A DNA stretch of 64,000 nucleotides from Mycobacterium sp. 1100029.7 (GCF_001665235.1 NZ_LZSC01000021.1:182691-246690), one strand, 5' to 3'; positions 39,074-49,676 are shown, numbered from the stretch's first letter. Translations and numbers: made by a program. Notes: a model not told the origin generated them from the sequence alone.

Positions 39074-40395
39074 ATGGTGGTTCCTTCTAGTCTCAGCACG
39101 CTTGCCACACTCTGCACGACGTCCAAATCGGCCAGCGCGTCGACGGTTTCGGACAGTGCCGCGTCGGTCGCGGTGTGGGTGACAACCACGATGCGGGCTC
39201 CCACCCGGCGCCCGCCTTCGTCGGCGACCCCTTCCTGACGGACTTCGGCAATGCTGACCTCGCGTTTGGCGAATTCGGCCGCCACCGACGACAGCACGCC
39301 GGGCTTGTCGGCAACGTTCATGCTGACGTAGTAGCGGGTGGAGATGAACCCCATTGGCGCGACCGGCAATTGGGCGTACTTGGATTCCTTCGGCCCCCGG
39401 CTGCCCAGCACCCGGTTACGGGCGGCCATCACCAGGTCACCGGTGACCGCCGACGCGGTGGGCGCACCGCCGGCCCCCTGGCCGTAGAACATCAGCCGGC
39501 CGGCCGCCTCGGCCTCCACCACCACCGCGTTGAACGCTCCGTTGACCGTGGCCAGCGGATGCTCCAACGGCACCAGAGCGGGATAGACGCGCGCCGAAAC
39601 CCGTTGCTGGCCATCGTCGGTGGTGATGCGCTCGCAAATGGACAGCAGCTTGATGTTGCAGCCCAGCGCGTGCGCGGACACGAAGTCGGCCGGGGTGATC
39701 TTCGAGATGCCTTCGCGGTAGACGTCGTCGGCGGTCACCCGGGTGTGAAAGGCGATGGATGCCAGAATGGCCGCTTTGGCCGCGGCGTCGTAGCCCTCGA
39801 CGTCGGCCGTGGGATCGGCCTCGGCGTAACCCAGCGCGCTCGCGTCGGCCAGGGCGCTGGCGTAGTCGGTGCCGGTGCTGTCCATCGCGGACAGGATGTA
39901 GTTGGTGGTGCCGTTGACGATGCCGGCCACCCGCACCACCGTGTCGCCGGCCAGCGACTGGGTCAGCGGACGGATGACGGGAATGGCTCCGGCGACCGCC
40001 GCCTCGAAGTACAAGTCGACATGGGCGTTTTCGGCCGCCTGCGCCAGTTCGCCGGTGGACTGGGCCAGCAGTGCCTTGTTGGCCGTGACGACGGACTTGC
40101 CGTGTTCGAGTGCGGCCAGGATCGCCTTGCGCGACGGCTCGACCGGCCCCATCAACTCGACGACGATGTCGACGTCTTCACGCGACACCAGCTCGTCGAT
40201 GTTGTCGGTGAGCAGCTCCACCGGAACACCGCGATCGGGTGCGACGCGTCGAACTCCGATGCCGCGCAACGCAAGAGGCGCCCCTACACGGGCCGCGAGA
40301 TCGTCCGCGCTCTGCTCGATGATGCGGACAACTTCGCTACCGACATTGCCGAATCCGAGCACCGCAACGCCGACGGGCTTTCCATTACCGGACAC
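39070..40395 (-). CDS. hom: Homoserine dehydrogenase
   Basis: The 441-residue enzyme reduces aspartate semialdehyde to homoserine. It has the nucleotide-binding GFGNVGSEV at 14-22, the catalytic-domain motif [11 protein letters not shown] and a C-terminal ACT domain (about 355-441) that normally gives threonine feedback inhibition. The GTG start is 3 bases after the lysA stop codon. Named thrA in M. tuberculosis. Confidence 0.96.
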
Positions 40396-40398
40396 CGT

Positions 40399-41817
40399 TC
40401 ACCTCACTTCCAGACTCAGTAGATCGTCGACCGTCTCCCGGCGCAGGATCACCCGCGCCCGCCCGTCGCGAACCGCGACGACGGCGGGCCGGCAGATCAT
40501 GTTGTATCGGCTGGACAGCGAGTAGCAGTAGGCACCGGTCGCGGCCACCCCCAGCAGGTCACCCGGCCCCAGATCACCGGGCACCCAGGTGTCGCGCACG
40601 ACGATATCGCCGCTCTCGCAATGCTTTCCGACGATGCGGGCCAGCGTGGCCGGCGCGTCGCTGACCCTGGACACCAGCCGCGCGTCGTACTGCGCGTCGT
40701 AAAGGGCGGTGCGGATGTTGTCGCTCATGCCGCCGTCGACGCTGACGTAGCGCCGCAGCGCCGTCGTACTGACCTCGACGTCCTTGACGGTGCCGACTTC
40801 GTACAGCGTGATGGTCCCGGGTCCGGCGATGGCCCGTCCGGGTTCCACCACCAACCGGGGCGTGGGCAGTCCCACGGCCGCCGCCTCGTTGCTGATGATC
40901 GCGCTGAGTTTGGCGGCCAGTTCGGACATCGGCGGCGGGTCATCGGAAGCCAGGTACGAAATGCCCAGCCCGCCACCGAGATCGACGGTGGAGATCTGCG
41001 CTGTCTTGTCCACTCCGAACGCCGTGACCACCTGCTGCAGCAGGCCGAGCACGCGGCGCGCGGCCAGTTCGAAGCCGGCGACGTCGAAGATCTGGGAACC
41101 GATGTGACTGTGCAGGCCGACCATGCGCAGGTTGGCGGTGGCGAACACCCGCTCCACCGCCGCCATCGCGGCGCCGCCGGCCACCGACAGGCCGAACTTC
41201 TGGTCTTCGTGTGCGGTCGAGATGAACTCATGGGTGTGCGCCTCGACGCCGACGGTGAGCCGAACGAAGACATCTTGGACGACGCCGGCCTCACCGGCAA
41301 TGGTTTCCAGACGCTCGATCTCGGTCATCGAGTCCACGACGACGTGGCCCACGCCGGCCTTGACCGCGGTGGTCAACTCGGCAATGGATTTGTTGTTGCC
41401 GTGGAAGGTGATTCGCTCCGGCGGGAAGTTGGCGTGCAGCGCGACGGCCAACTCTCCCCCGGTGCACACGTCAAGGCAAAGACCCTCTTCGTCGATCCAG
41501 CGCGCAATTTCGGTGGACAAGAACGCTTTTGCCGCGTAGTGGACGTTGGCGCCGCCGCCGAAAGCCGATGCGATCTCGCGGCAGCGGAAGCGGAAGTCGT
41601 CTTCGTCGACGACGAACAGTGGTGTCCCGTACTCGTGGGCCAGCTCGGTCACCGGGATCCCGGCGATGACCGCGACCCCGGCATCGTTACGAACCGTGCT
41701 GCGCGGCCACACGTTCGGGGCAAGCAATAGCAGCTCCTCCGGCGACTGGGGCCGGAGCGGGCTGTCCGCATGTCGGACTTCTTCGGCGTGCCGGGGACCG
41801 GCGGGGTGCACGTTCAC
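40399..41817 (-). CDS. lysA: Diaminopimelate decarboxylase
   Basis: This PLP enzyme makes lysine from meso-diaminopimelate. The 472-residue chain has PLP-binding Lys97 in HYAAKAF, the HSHIGSQI segment and the CESGD motif of the dimer partner site. The GTG at 41817 forms a GTGA overlap with the argS stop and is preceded by GGAGAG. The chain is about 25 residues longer at its N terminus than M. tuberculosis LysA, as in several other mycobacteria. Confidence 0.95.
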   Translation of the reverse strand: MNVHPAGPRHAEEVRHADSPLRPQSPEELLLLAPNVWPRSTVRNDAGVAVIAGIPVTELAHEYGTPLFVVDEDDFRFRCREIASAFGGGANVHYAAKAFLSTEIARWIDEEGLCLDVCTGGELAVALHANFPPERITFHGNNKSIAELTTAVKAGVGHVVVDSMTEIERLETIAGEAGVVQDVFVRLTVGVEAHTHEFISTAHEDQKFGLSVAGGAAMAAVERVFATANLRMVGLHSHIGSQIFDVAGFELAARRVLGLLQQVVTAFGVDKTAQISTVDLGGGLGISYLASDDPPPMSELAAKLSAIISNEAAAVGLPTPRLVVEPGRAIAGPGTITLYEVGTVKDVEVSTTALRRYVSVDGGMSDNIRTALYDAQYDARLVSRVSDAPATLARIVGKHCESGDIVVRDTWVPGDLGPGDLLGVAATGAYCYSLSSRYNMICRPAVVAVRDGRARVILRRETVDDLLSLEVR

Positions 41818-43478
41818 ATTCTCTCCGGGGCGCTGACGCCGAGTATCGTCAGTCCGTTGGCGATGACTTGACGCGTGGCCTGACACAGCGCCAGCCGGGC
41901 GACGTTCAGGTCGGTGGGTTGCTCATCGCCTTGTGGCAACACTCGGCATGAGTCATAGAACCGGTGGTAGTCACCGGCGAGGTCTTCCAGGTAGCGACAG
42001 ATCCGATGCGGTTCCCGAAGGGACGCAGCGGTATCCAGCACTCGCGGGAATTCCCCGATGGTGCGCAGCAGCGCACCTTCCTTGTCGTGGTTGAGCAAGT
42101 CGAGGTGCCCTTTGAAACCGGCACCGTCGGGGACCAGGCCAAGCTCGGCGGCGTTACGGGCCAGCGCCGAAAGCCGGGCGTGCGCGTATTGCACGTAGTA
42201 GACCGGGTTTTCATTCGATGCCGAGGACCACAGGGCCAGATCGATGTCGATCGCGGTGTCCACCGACGAACGGATCAGGCTGTAGCGCGCGGCATCGACG
42301 CCGAGCGCGTCGACCAGGTCGTCGAGGGTGATCACGGTGCCGGCCCGCTTGCTCATCCGCACCGGCTGGCCATCGCGGACCAGGTTGACCATCTGCCCGA
42401 TCAGCACCTCGACCGTCGCGGGGTCGTCGCCGAACGCCGCGGCCGCGGCCTTGAGCCGGGCGATGTAGCCGTGGTGGTCGGCGCCCAGCATGTAGATGCA
42501 CAGGTCGAAGCCGCGTTGCCGCTTGTCCAGGTAGTACGCGAGATCGCCGGCGATGTAGGCCGGTTTGCCGTCGCTCTTGATCACGACGCGGTCCTTGTCG
42601 TCACCAAAAGCGCTGGTGCGCAACCAACTTGCGCCGTCCTTTTCGTAGATGTTGCCGGACTGGCGGAGCCGGGCGATGGCCTGGTCGACCCGGCCGCTGG
42701 TGTGCATCGAATCTTCGTGGGTGTACACGTCGAAGTCGGTGCCGAACTCGTGCAGCGACTGCTTGATGTGGGTGAACATCAGGTCGACGCCGATCTCGCG
42801 GAACGTCTCGTGCATCTCGGTGTCCGGCAGGCTCAGCGCGTCGGGCGCCTTCTGTAAGACCTGCGCGGCGATGTCGTTGATGTAGGTGCCGGCGTAGCCG
42901 TCCTCCGGGGTGGGCTCGCCCTTGGCCGCGGCGATCAACGAATTGGCGAAGCGGTCGATCTGCGCGCCGTGGTCGTTGAAGTAGTACTCGCGCGTGACGG
43001 CCGCACCCTGCGTGGTGAGCAGCCGGCCCAAAGCGTCGCCGACGGCGGCCCAACGGGTGCCGCCGATGTGGATCGGGCCGGTCGGGTTGGCCGAGACGAA
43101 CTCCAGGTTGATCTTGGTGCCGGCCAGCTTGTCCGAGTGGCCGAAGCGGTCGCCGGCGTCGATGACGTTGTCGACGACCTTGGCTTGGGCCGAGGCCTCG
43201 AGGCGCAGGTTGATGAACCCTGGACCGGCGACCTCTGCCGTCGCGACGCCGTCGGCCTGGGCCAGCGCTTCGGCAAGCCATCCGGCCAGTTCACGAGGGT
43301 TGGCGCCGACTTTCTTGCCCAGCTGCATGGCCAGATTGCTCGCGTAGTCGCCGTGTTCGGGATTGCGGGGCCGCTCGACGGTGACCGTCGCAGGCAGCGC
43401 GGACACGTCGAGACCATGCTCGGCCAGCACCGCGGATGCGGTGGTTTTGAGCAGCTCAGCCAGGTCAGCGGGTGTCAC
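41814..43478 (-). CDS. argS: Arginyl-tRNA synthetase
   Basis: A class I synthetase of 554 residues with the signature GPIHIGG (HIGH, about 131-137) and MSKRAGT (KMSKS-like, near 375). The C-terminal domain carries the DALR anticodon-binding fold. It starts the argS-lysA-hom-thrC-thrB run, with overlaps or short gaps between all five genes. A tRNA-Arg gene lies divergent, 115 bases upstream. Confidence 0.97.
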   Translation of the reverse strand: MTPADLAELLKTTASAVLAEHGLDVSALPATVTVERPRNPEHGDYASNLAMQLGKKVGANPRELAGWLAEALAQADGVATAEVAGPGFINLRLEASAQAKVVDNVIDAGDRFGHSDKLAGTKINLEFVSANPTGPIHIGGTRWAAVGDALGRLLTTQGAAVTREYYFNDHGAQIDRFANSLIAAAKGEPTPEDGYAGTYINDIAAQVLQKAPDALSLPDTEMHETFREIGVDLMFTHIKQSLHEFGTDFDVYTHEDSMHTSGRVDQAIARLRQSGNIYEKDGASWLRTSAFGDDKDRVVIKSDGKPAYIAGDLAYYLDKRQRGFDLCIYMLGADHHGYIARLKAAAAAFGDDPATVEVLIGQMVNLVRDGQPVRMSKRAGTVITLDDLVDALGVDAARYSLIRSSVDTAIDIDLALWSSASNENPVYYVQYAHARLSALARNAAELGLVPDGAGFKGHLDLLNHDKEGALLRTIGEFPRVLDTAASLREPHRICRYLEDLAGDYHRFYDSCRVLPQGDEQPTDLNVARLALCQATRQVIANGLTILGVSAPERM

Positions 43479-43593
43479 GAGCGTCCATCCTATTGGTTGG
43501 CGCGGCTACGCCCCGAATCCATTGCGGTGAGGAAGCGGGCACCCGGATGCGTTAGGCTGTCGGGGCCCCACGGTGCAACGACTTAGTCGTAGC

Positions 43594-43666
43594 GCCCCCG
43601 TAGCTCAGGGGATAGAGCGTCTGCCTCCGGAGCAGAAGGCCGCAGGTTCGAATCCTGCCGGGGGCA
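43594..43666 (+). tRNA. tRNA-Arg (anticodon CCG)
   Basis: The acceptor strands GCCCCCG and CGGGGGC pair perfectly. The anticodon stem TCTGC/GCAGA encloses the loop CTCCGGA with anticodon CCG at 43627-43629, reading CGG codons. GGTTCGAATCC is the T arm. CCA is not encoded (ACCCA follows). It is divergent from argS. Confidence 0.97.
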
Positions 43667-43791
43667 CCCAATTCTCGCAGCTAAAGGGCTCGCTTAAGGG
43701 TCACGCGAGCGACGCCGTAATTGCGAGTGTGCAGGTCTACGCTCACGGATTAACTATTGCTATCCCTTCTGAGGGTCGAAAGCATGAGGAT

Positions 43792-44197
43792 ATGAGCGTT
43801 ATCCACGCCGAGCTGGTCGAAGGAGTGTCCGGCTTTTGGCCTAGAGAGTTACTACTCGCTATGGACGATGCCGGGATCAGCGAAGTGCTTGAGGCCGTTA
43901 CGCAAGCGTCGCAGCAGGGATCATCTCGACTGGTCCACGGCACAACGACTCACCAGTTTCGTCATCGAACCGGGTGCGGCCGACGTGGAATTGCACGAAC
44001 GCAGCACGGTTTGGCGACTCAGCTCTGCCCTCGCGGCGGAAATCACTAAATTGCTGACATCAATGGTTCAGGCGGAACTCCCCGCTGGCCACCACTACGT
44101 CGACATCGCCACGCCCACAGGAATGCTGGTTCTTTCTCGAAACGAGCATTTGGACCATCCTCCGGCTGAGGCGACATCTCCGTTCGCTCCTGAGTGA
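43792..44197 (+). pseudogene. Frameshifted small ORF next to tRNA-Arg
   Basis: A protein-like sequence begins at the ATG at 43792 (MSVIHAELVEGVSGFWPREL) and loses sense after about 43935. A sensible sequence then resumes in the +1 frame (SFVIEPGAADVELHE... to a TGA at 44195-44197). Joined, they give about 135 residues with acidic, hydrophobic and helical character and no signal peptide. The simplest reading is one gene with a one-base indel near 43920-43960. I do not recognise the family. Codon use is less GC-biased at third positions than in the core genes around it. Confidence 0.5.
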
Positions 44198-44363
44198 GAA
44201 TTGCGGCGCGTGTCCACTGCGCGCTTTTACTTCCACTGGTGGCGGGCGTACTTCGCGTCAGTGATCCGGGGCTTCAAACCTTGGCGCAACACTGTGAGGC
44301 ACCGTCGGTCCCGCGCCGCACGGCGCCGCCCCGCGTGACGGGCGTCGTGCACCGCGGCATGGA
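44198..44363. other. Gap with a possible gene tail
   Basis: On the minus strand a short in-frame stretch ending at 44227 (KPRITDAKYARHQWK-stop) looks like the end of a lost gene. Nothing upstream of it is intact, because the condensation-GNAT gene begins to occupy the strand at 44364. Confidence 0.25.
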
Positions 44364-46130
44364 CTAGAGGGTGCATTTCAGCCCGACGTGGGCCGCGTGG
44401 TACCCGAGCCGGCGATAGAACGCCAACGCCCTTTCGCGAGCCTCGTCCGTGGTCACCTGCGCCAGCTGCGCCCCGTGTGCTCGGCCGTAGTTGTGCGCCC
44501 ACTCGACGAGTGCAGTACCAATGCCCTGTGCACGCTCGGCTTTGGCGACCCGTAAGCCCTCGATCTGCAGCCGGGTGGCACCGCCGCGGGAAAGGCCGGG
44601 AATGACGGTCAATTGCACCGTCGCGACGACCGTGTCGGAACTGTTCAGGACGACTCCGAGATAGTTGGATCGGTTGCGCACGACGATGTCGTAGGCCGCC
44701 TCGTAGCGTTCGAGTTCGGCGCCTTCGCGATCCTGACCGAAATCGTCGTCGGAGAGGAGATCGGCGATCACCCGCACGTGTTCGCGCGTCGCGCGCTGCA
44801 CCCGAAATGTGCGGTCCGCTACCCGCAGCAGTCCTGGAACCGAGGACTGAGCCAGTGCCTGTAGGCGTCCCACCAACAGGTCCAGCCACGCCCCCACGTT
44901 GGTTCGTGCCTCCGCGGTATCTGGGTAGCGGCATCGCAGATGCAGCCCGCCCTCGTCCTGGATGAACCAGAGCATGACGTCGTCGGTGTGGATGCTCGCG
45001 CTCACATACTGGGCGTCGAGTCCGACCGAGTCGATGCGCACCGGAAGTCTGCGTTGGTCCAGCCAGGAAATCGCGAACATGCCGGGCGCGATGGGCATTC
45101 CACCCCACGGCGCCAGTACGTCGGCCAATGGCCAGGAACCCAGCTGCACGGCTTCTTTGACGGCGGCGGCCGCGGCGTGCGGCTCGGCGACGGCCGACTC
45201 CAGGACCGAATTGGTAATGAACCAGCCCACCGAGTCGTGCCATTTTTCCTCAAATCGGCTGTGCACGGGGAAGACCGCGCGCAGCGGCGCTCCGGCCAAC
45301 TCGCGGGTCACCGCAGTCATGGCGACCACCGCGAGTGCCAGCGTCGAGACACCGTCATTGCGCGCCTGCACGGCGAACGCGGAGCCGTCGTCGACATCGA
45401 ACACGTCACGCACCTCAACGCGTTCCGGATGCGGCCCCGACTCACCCAACGGCAGCGGGAACCGGGGCATCACCCCACCGCTGTCGCTGATAATTTGTGC
45501 CCACCGCGCGCGCACGCTGTCCGGTGCCGCGGGACGGTCCAACAATGCTTGCGTGTGCACGACGAATGCCGGGGGCGACTGCAGCGACGGCGTACGACCG
45601 ATGCGCGCGTAAGCGAGCATCGACAACAGGTCCCGAGCAATCACCAGCATCGACCACATGTCCACGTGCGCGTGGTCGGCGGCGACCACCACCGTCAATC
45701 CGGCGGCAGTCTCCAACACACACAACCGATGTGAGGGCCGCGCATAGGGCGAGCACGCCGCATTGAGAACTACTCGCAGTGCGTCGTTGACCGCCTGGCC
45801 CGCAGCGATCTCATGCTCGACCCACCTGTCCGGGTGAATATCGATTTCATGCAGCTGCGGGTCGCCATCCGGCCCGGGCGTGAATGCCGTTCGTAGCGTG
45901 CCGTGACGGGCGATCACCGCCAGCCACGCATCGGCCAACGATTGGCGGCTGACCCCCGCAGGCAACCGAATGGACAGCGCCATCCAGGAGCCGGGCCGTG
46001 GGCCCGCACCAACGTGTATGCGCTGGTCAAAAGACACCGGGAGCTGCCGGCCGAGGTCAGACACCGACACGTCGTAGCCCCAGAGTCGTCCGAAGGGTAG
46101 CCGCAGGTGCGCCACGTTGGTCAGCCGCAT
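44364..46130 (-). CDS. Condensation-domain/GNAT acetyltransferase fusion
   Basis: The 588-residue protein has two parts. Residues about 30-430 resemble the CoA- or carrier-dependent acyltransferase (condensation/PapA) fold. The active-site motif HHxxxDG reads DHAHVDM at 152-158, so the second (catalytic) His153 and Asp157 remain while the first His is Asp. The VGWFITN segment after VHSRFEEKWHD also fits this fold. Residues about 440-588 are a GNAT N-acetyltransferase with the acetyl-CoA loop AERAQGIGTALV and a final ARERALAFYRRLGY. No carrier-protein or adenylation domain is nearby, so the substrate is unknown. Confidence 0.75.
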   Translation of the reverse strand: MRLTNVAHLRLPFGRLWGYDVSVSDLGRQLPVSFDQRIHVGAGPRPGSWMALSIRLPAGVSRQSLADAWLAVIARHGTLRTAFTPGPDGDPQLHEIDIHPDRWVEHEIAAGQAVNDALRVVLNAACSPYARPSHRLCVLETAAGLTVVVAADHAHVDMWSMLVIARDLLSMLAYARIGRTPSLQSPPAFVVHTQALLDRPAAPDSVRARWAQIISDSGGVMPRFPLPLGESGPHPERVEVRDVFDVDDGSAFAVQARNDGVSTLALAVVAMTAVTRELAGAPLRAVFPVHSRFEEKWHDSVGWFITNSVLESAVAEPHAAAAAVKEAVQLGSWPLADVLAPWGGMPIAPGMFAISWLDQRRLPVRIDSVGLDAQYVSASIHTDDVMLWFIQDEGGLHLRCRYPDTAEARTNVGAWLDLLVGRLQALAQSSVPGLLRVADRTFRVQRATREHVRVIADLLSDDDFGQDREGAELERYEAAYDIVVRNRSNYLGVVLNSSDTVVATVQLTVIPGLSRGGATRLQIEGLRVAKAERAQGIGTALVEWAHNYGRAHGAQLAQVTTDEARERALAFYRRLGYHAAHVGLKCTL

Positions 46131-46210
46131 GGCGGTACCCTAACGCCCCAGATAGCCTGAATGCTCGGTCAGCGCGGGGCGAGCCGTCGGGTCGTGAAAA
46201 GAGTTGCGTG

Positions 46211-46990
46211 ATGTCCACTTTCGTGGTTCCTGGAGCAGAGCTTGCGGTTGAACTGAGCGACGAGGGTGGTCATCCGGTTGTGCAACTGCATGGACTTACC
46301 TCCAGCCGCGCGCGTGACCGGGTACTCAATCTCGACCTCGGCAGGGGCCTCAGCGGGACCCGACTGCTGCGGTACGACGCACGCGGACATGGCAAGTCGA
46401 CTGGGCGCAAGGTCGCCGAGGATTACCGATGGGAAAGCCTTGCCGAGGATCTTCTGCGGCTGCTCGACAAATGGTTTCCCAGCGAACGGGTGCACGGAGT
46501 CGGCCCGTCCATGGGTACCGGCACGCTGCTGCACGCGGCTGCCCGCGAGCCGGACCGCTTCGCCGGCCTCACGCTCATGGTCCCGGCCACCGCGTGGGAA
46601 ACCCGGCCCGCGCAGGCGGCGATCTACCGGGCCGCGGCCGAATTTATCGAAACCGACGGAGTCGGGCCATTCATCGCGTCGGCGCGTGGCGTGACTCCGC
46701 CACCAGCCACCGTCGGCGCGCCCGAAACAGTTCCGGATGTGGCCGACGCGCTGCTGCCGTCACTGTTTCGAGGCGCGGCTCTCAGCGACCTGCCCCCTCG
46801 CGAAGCGGTCGCACGAATCGATGTACCGACGACGATTCTGGCCTGGGTCGGCGACCCGGCGCATCCGATGTCGACGGCGGAATCGCTTGCCGCACTGATG
46901 CCGCGGTCAACGCTCACCGTGGCGCACGTCCCGGCCGATGTCGAGACCTGGCCCCAGATTCTGAGCCAAGACGTCGCCCGCGCAGGCTGA
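46211..46990 (+). CDS. Alpha/beta-fold hydrolase
   Basis: This 259-residue protein has HGLTSS (oxyanion, 27-32), RYDARGHGKS, and a nucleophile elbow GPSMG with Ser100. It resembles esterases and peroxidases of the alpha/beta superfamily; the substrate is unknown. The acid and His are probably near residue 222 and 240. The start at 46211 is the first ATG that leaves the core intact. It is divergent from the condensation-GNAT gene with an 80-base gap. Confidence 0.82.
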   Translation: MSTFVVPGAELAVELSDEGGHPVVQLHGLTSSRARDRVLNLDLGRGLSGTRLLRYDARGHGKSTGRKVAEDYRWESLAEDLLRLLDKWFPSERVHGVGPSMGTGTLLHAAAREPDRFAGLTLMVPATAWETRPAQAAIYRAAAEFIETDGVGPFIASARGVTPPPATVGAPETVPDVADALLPSLFRGAALSDLPPREAVARIDVPTTILAWVGDPAHPMSTAESLAALMPRSTLTVAHVPADVETWPQILSQDVARAG

Positions 46991-47300
46991 CTTGTTCGGC
47001 AGGTGAATACCGCTGCGATTGAGCGCACTGCCCAGCCACGACGTGTTCAGGTGATCAGATTGATACCGGTTGTCGCACAACGAATTTCACTGCCATTGTC
47101 CTATGCCGGGGGCACAAACGTTCTCGCAGGAGTCGGCATTAGGACCGTCGGCCCGGGCGGGTCAGATCGTCGGCATGGGCGAACGTGTGGCGTTCCATTT
47201 TCTGCTATCCATCGCGAAGACGACCCGTGGCAGCGTCTCCCCAGCTAATGTCGGGCTCCGCACGTCAAATGACTGCTCCTGTGCCCTCGGGAGGACAACG
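46991..47300. other. Intergenic gap
   Basis: 310 bases between the hydrolase and the secreted-protein gene. No convincing gene, repeat or RNA was seen. A promoter for the downstream gene is expected but not identified. Confidence 0.4.
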
Positions 47301-47810
47301 ATGAAATTGCCGGCGAATCGAATGATACGAGCGGCGGCTGCGGCAACCGTCGTCAGTCTCACTTTCGCCGCAGGCGGTCCTCAGGCCGCCGCCGACCCGC
47401 AGCCCAACAACGCCAGCCCGTTCGACATCGTCAACAACACCAAGTACGACCTGGTGTTCTGGGACTACAGCACCACCGACAAGTACCCGCAGACCGGTCC
47501 GAACCACGGCGACAAAGCCCATCCCGGCGAGAAGTTCACCTTCACTCTTGCGCAGATGGATGGCAGTCGGTCCGACAAGCGGAACAAGGGACGCACCACG
47601 ATCAAGGCCAACTTCCACACCTTCAACGCCGCCGGCACCGACATCCCGGCCGGCATGGCGACGATGGACATCGCGTTCGACACGGGCGGCAACGACGTGT
47701 GGACCAGCTCGGTGAACTGTTGGGCAAGCCAGGACCGATCCTGCGGCCCACGCCCGCCGCAACCGGGCGGCCAGTTGTTCCCGGGCAACGTCGTCACCTT
47801 CACCGGATAG
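47301..47810 (+). CDS. Secreted protein of unknown family
   Basis: The 169-residue protein has a signal peptide: a basic start (MKLPANRMIR), a hydrophobic core and an Ala-rich end near residue 34 (QAAADPQ). The mature part is about 135 residues, rich in Asn, Asp, Thr and Lys, with two cysteines near the C terminus (CWASQDRSC) that may form a disulfide. GGAGG precedes the ATG. No family is recognised. Confidence 0.7.
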   Translation: MKLPANRMIRAAAAATVVSLTFAAGGPQAAADPQPNNASPFDIVNNTKYDLVFWDYSTTDKYPQTGPNHGDKAHPGEKFTFTLAQMDGSRSDKRNKGRTTIKANFHTFNAAGTDIPAGMATMDIAFDTGGNDVWTSSVNCWASQDRSCGPRPPQPGGQLFPGNVVTFTG

Positions 47811-47882
47811 CTTGCGGCCGAAGCAATCCCAGTTTTCGCTCGAATTTCACGTGCGCGCCGCATTGTCGCCGCACACTGAGCT

Positions 47883-48230
47883 ATGTCTTCATCTCGCTGG
47901 TTGGCCAGATCGACCGTCCCGGCACTGGTTAGTGCCGCCCTGGTTACAAGCGCTCCCGTTGCAGGCGCCGATCCCGTCAACGACGGATATCTTGCTCAGC
48001 TGCGCACCGCCGGTCTGACCTGGCCGCCGGGGCACGAGGCGGCCTTGATCGGGATGGCACAGCTCATCTGTGACGACCTCGGGTGGGGCTGGACAGCGGA
48101 CCAAATCGCCCGGGATGTACACGCCAACCTCGACCCCAGGGGCATCGCGGTCGGCGACGTCGGGGCGATGGTCGGAATCGCCCACGCGACGTATTGCCCT
48201 AACCAGAGGTGCTGGGCACCGCACTGCTGA
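47883..48230 (+). CDS. DUF732 secreted protein
   Basis: The 115-residue protein has a signal peptide ending in GAD, then the DUF732 signature DGYLAQLRTAGL, LIGMAQLICDDL and HATYCPNQ. DUF732 proteins are small, mostly helical exported proteins of mycobacteria with one disulfide between Cys of LIC and YCP. This one has extra Cys residues (CWAPHC) after the usual end. It follows the secreted-protein gene by 72 bases. Confidence 0.85.
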   Translation: MSSSRWLARSTVPALVSAALVTSAPVAGADPVNDGYLAQLRTAGLTWPPGHEAALIGMAQLICDDLGWGWTADQIARDVHANLDPRGIAVGDVGAMVGIAHATYCPNQRCWAPHC

Positions 48231-48891
48231 GGGTTGTCAGACGGTCTCCCAACCGGCTGACGTCCTCGAGAATCGACGACGCCACTTTTTCCAACGGACG
48301 CTTGAGCGCTTCCACCGCGCGTTGATCGGGCATAGCGAGGCCGAGCACGGCGACCTCGCCCGAAGGAAGCTCGAACGGGGTGGCGATACAACAACACTCG
48401 GGATGCACCACGCGGTGCTCGGCGGCGAGTTGCCCGGTTTGGATGGCCTCCCACATCGCAGACGCCGGGTGCACCGGCGCGGTCGACTGCTGATAGGCGG
48501 TCATCACTTGAGTCGTCAGCCGACCGCTGGTATTCGCCAACGGCCGCAGCTTTTTCGACGACTGCAGGCAGAGACTCAAGGTCGCGCCCGTCGCGTGTGT
48601 CATGGCGTACATCCGTGGTCGAGCGACGCTGCCCAGATCGCTACGCCGTTGGTCCAGATCGTGGAAGCCGGTGGCGAGCATCCATTTGCGGTCGCGGCTT
48701 TCGACGATGTTCTCGCGTGCCATCTGTTGCAGCAGTCGGTGCGCCGTGGCCTTCGGGATGCCGACTGCTTCGGCGAGTCTGGTGACGCCGACCGGTCCTT
48801 GGCTGCGCCCCAAGACCCGCAGTATCGCAAACGCGCTGCGCACCAGCCTGCCTTGCCCGGAGTGTTCCACCAAACGCACAACGCATGGCAC
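48199..48891 (-). CDS. IclR-family transcriptional regulator
   Basis: The roughly 230-residue protein has an N-terminal winged helix (SAFAILRVLG...GIPKATAHRLLQQM) and a C-terminal effector domain with the HPECCCIATPFE segment. The start is uncertain: GTG at 48891, 48879 or 48870 are all possible and none has a good ribosome-binding site. It overlaps the DUF732 gene end by 32 bases and follows the methyltransferase stop by 20 bases, so it probably belongs to the GMC-methyltransferase operon and regulates it. Confidence 0.8.
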   Translation of the reverse strand: MPCVVRLVEHSGQGRLVRSAFAILRVLGRSQGPVGVTRLAEAVGIPKATAHRLLQQMARENIVESRDRKWMLATGFHDLDQRRSDLGSVARPRMYAMTHATGATLSLCLQSSKKLRPLANTSGRLTTQVMTAYQQSTAPVHPASAMWEAIQTGQLAAEHRVVHPECCCIATPFELPSGEVAVLGLAMPDQRAVEALKRPLEKVASSILEDVSRLGDRLTTLSSAVPSTSG

Positions 48892-48911
48892 GGCCGCGTG
48901 ATTCCGGGTGG

Positions 48912-49676
48912 TCAGGCGCGACGGCCAATACCCGCCATCACGATGGGCGTGAAGATGCGCATGCCCGCGTCCGCGAATTCGGCAGCTGTCGCATCCGCGT
49001 CGGCGGCGGCCAGCGCACCGGCCGCGACAGCCGCGTCGCGGATGCTTTCGAAGGAAAGCTTGAAAAAGTCGAACCCCGGAGAACCGGCATCGATGATTCG
49101 GGTGCGGCCTTCGCCGCGAACGTCGACCAGGCCCGCGCGGGCAAGCTCGTCGACAACCCGGCGTCCGAACGTCCGGTCGTATCCGGCCTGCTCCATGAAT
49201 CCGATGATCGCACGCACCGCCGCGACCAGGTGCGGCTGATCCCCCAGACTGAAGCAACTGAACTCGTAGTCCTCGACGACCATCCAGCCACCCGGGCGCA
49301 GCACCCCGACGAGCTTCCGAAGGACGGCGGCCCGATCCTGGAGATGCTCGAGGACCAGACGCGAATGGACCAGGTCGAACTCGCCTGCGGGCAGATCCTG
49401 GCTGCGAATGTCCAGCCGCCGAACGTCGACCGTGTCCGACCCCAGGTGCTCGATGAATTGCGTGTCGATGTCGACCGCGGTGACCGCCGCGCCACGCGCG
49501 ACCATCCACTCGACCAACGATCCGCCGCCGGCGCCGACTTCGAGACATCGCACGCCGGGCCCGATTCCGACCTCGTCGAGCAGCGACCGGCTCCCCGGAT
49601 CCCACAACGCCTCGATGCCGGCCAGCCGGGCTCGCTCTTCCGCGAAGTCGCCGCCATACAGATAATCGCGGTTCAT
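48912..49676 (-). CDS. SAM-dependent methyltransferase (class I)
   Basis: The 254-residue protein has the SAM-binding motif CLEVGAGGG near residue 45, an acidic VDID that binds the ribose, and LRPGGWMVVEDYE. It matches small-molecule methyltransferases of the UbiE/COQ5 type. Its ATG overlaps the stop codon of the GMC oxidoreductase gene (ATGA), so translation is coupled. The substrate is not known. Confidence 0.87.
   Translation of the reverse strand: MNRDYLYGGDFAEERARLAGIEALWDPGSRSLLDEVGIGPGVRCLEVGAGGGSLVEWMVARGAAVTAVDIDTQFIEHLGSDTVDVRRLDIRSQDLPAGEFDLVHSRLVLEHLQDRAAVLRKLVGVLRPGGWMVVEDYEFSCFSLGDQPHLVAAVRAIIGFMEQAGYDRTFGRRVVDELARAGLVDVRGEGRTRIIDAGSPGFDFFKLSFESIRDAAVAAGALAAADADATAAEFADAGMRIFTPIVMAGIGRRA

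Noticed and set aside
43594..44363. Integration site at tRNA-Arg
   Set aside because: No integrase gene and no second copy of the tRNA 3' end was seen in the window, so there is no evidence of an integrated element.
44227..45243. A 338-codon minus-strand ORF inside the condensation-GNAT gene
   Set aside because: The product is Arg-rich and repeats the codon shadow of the real gene; only its last bases, beyond 44364, may be a separate remnant.
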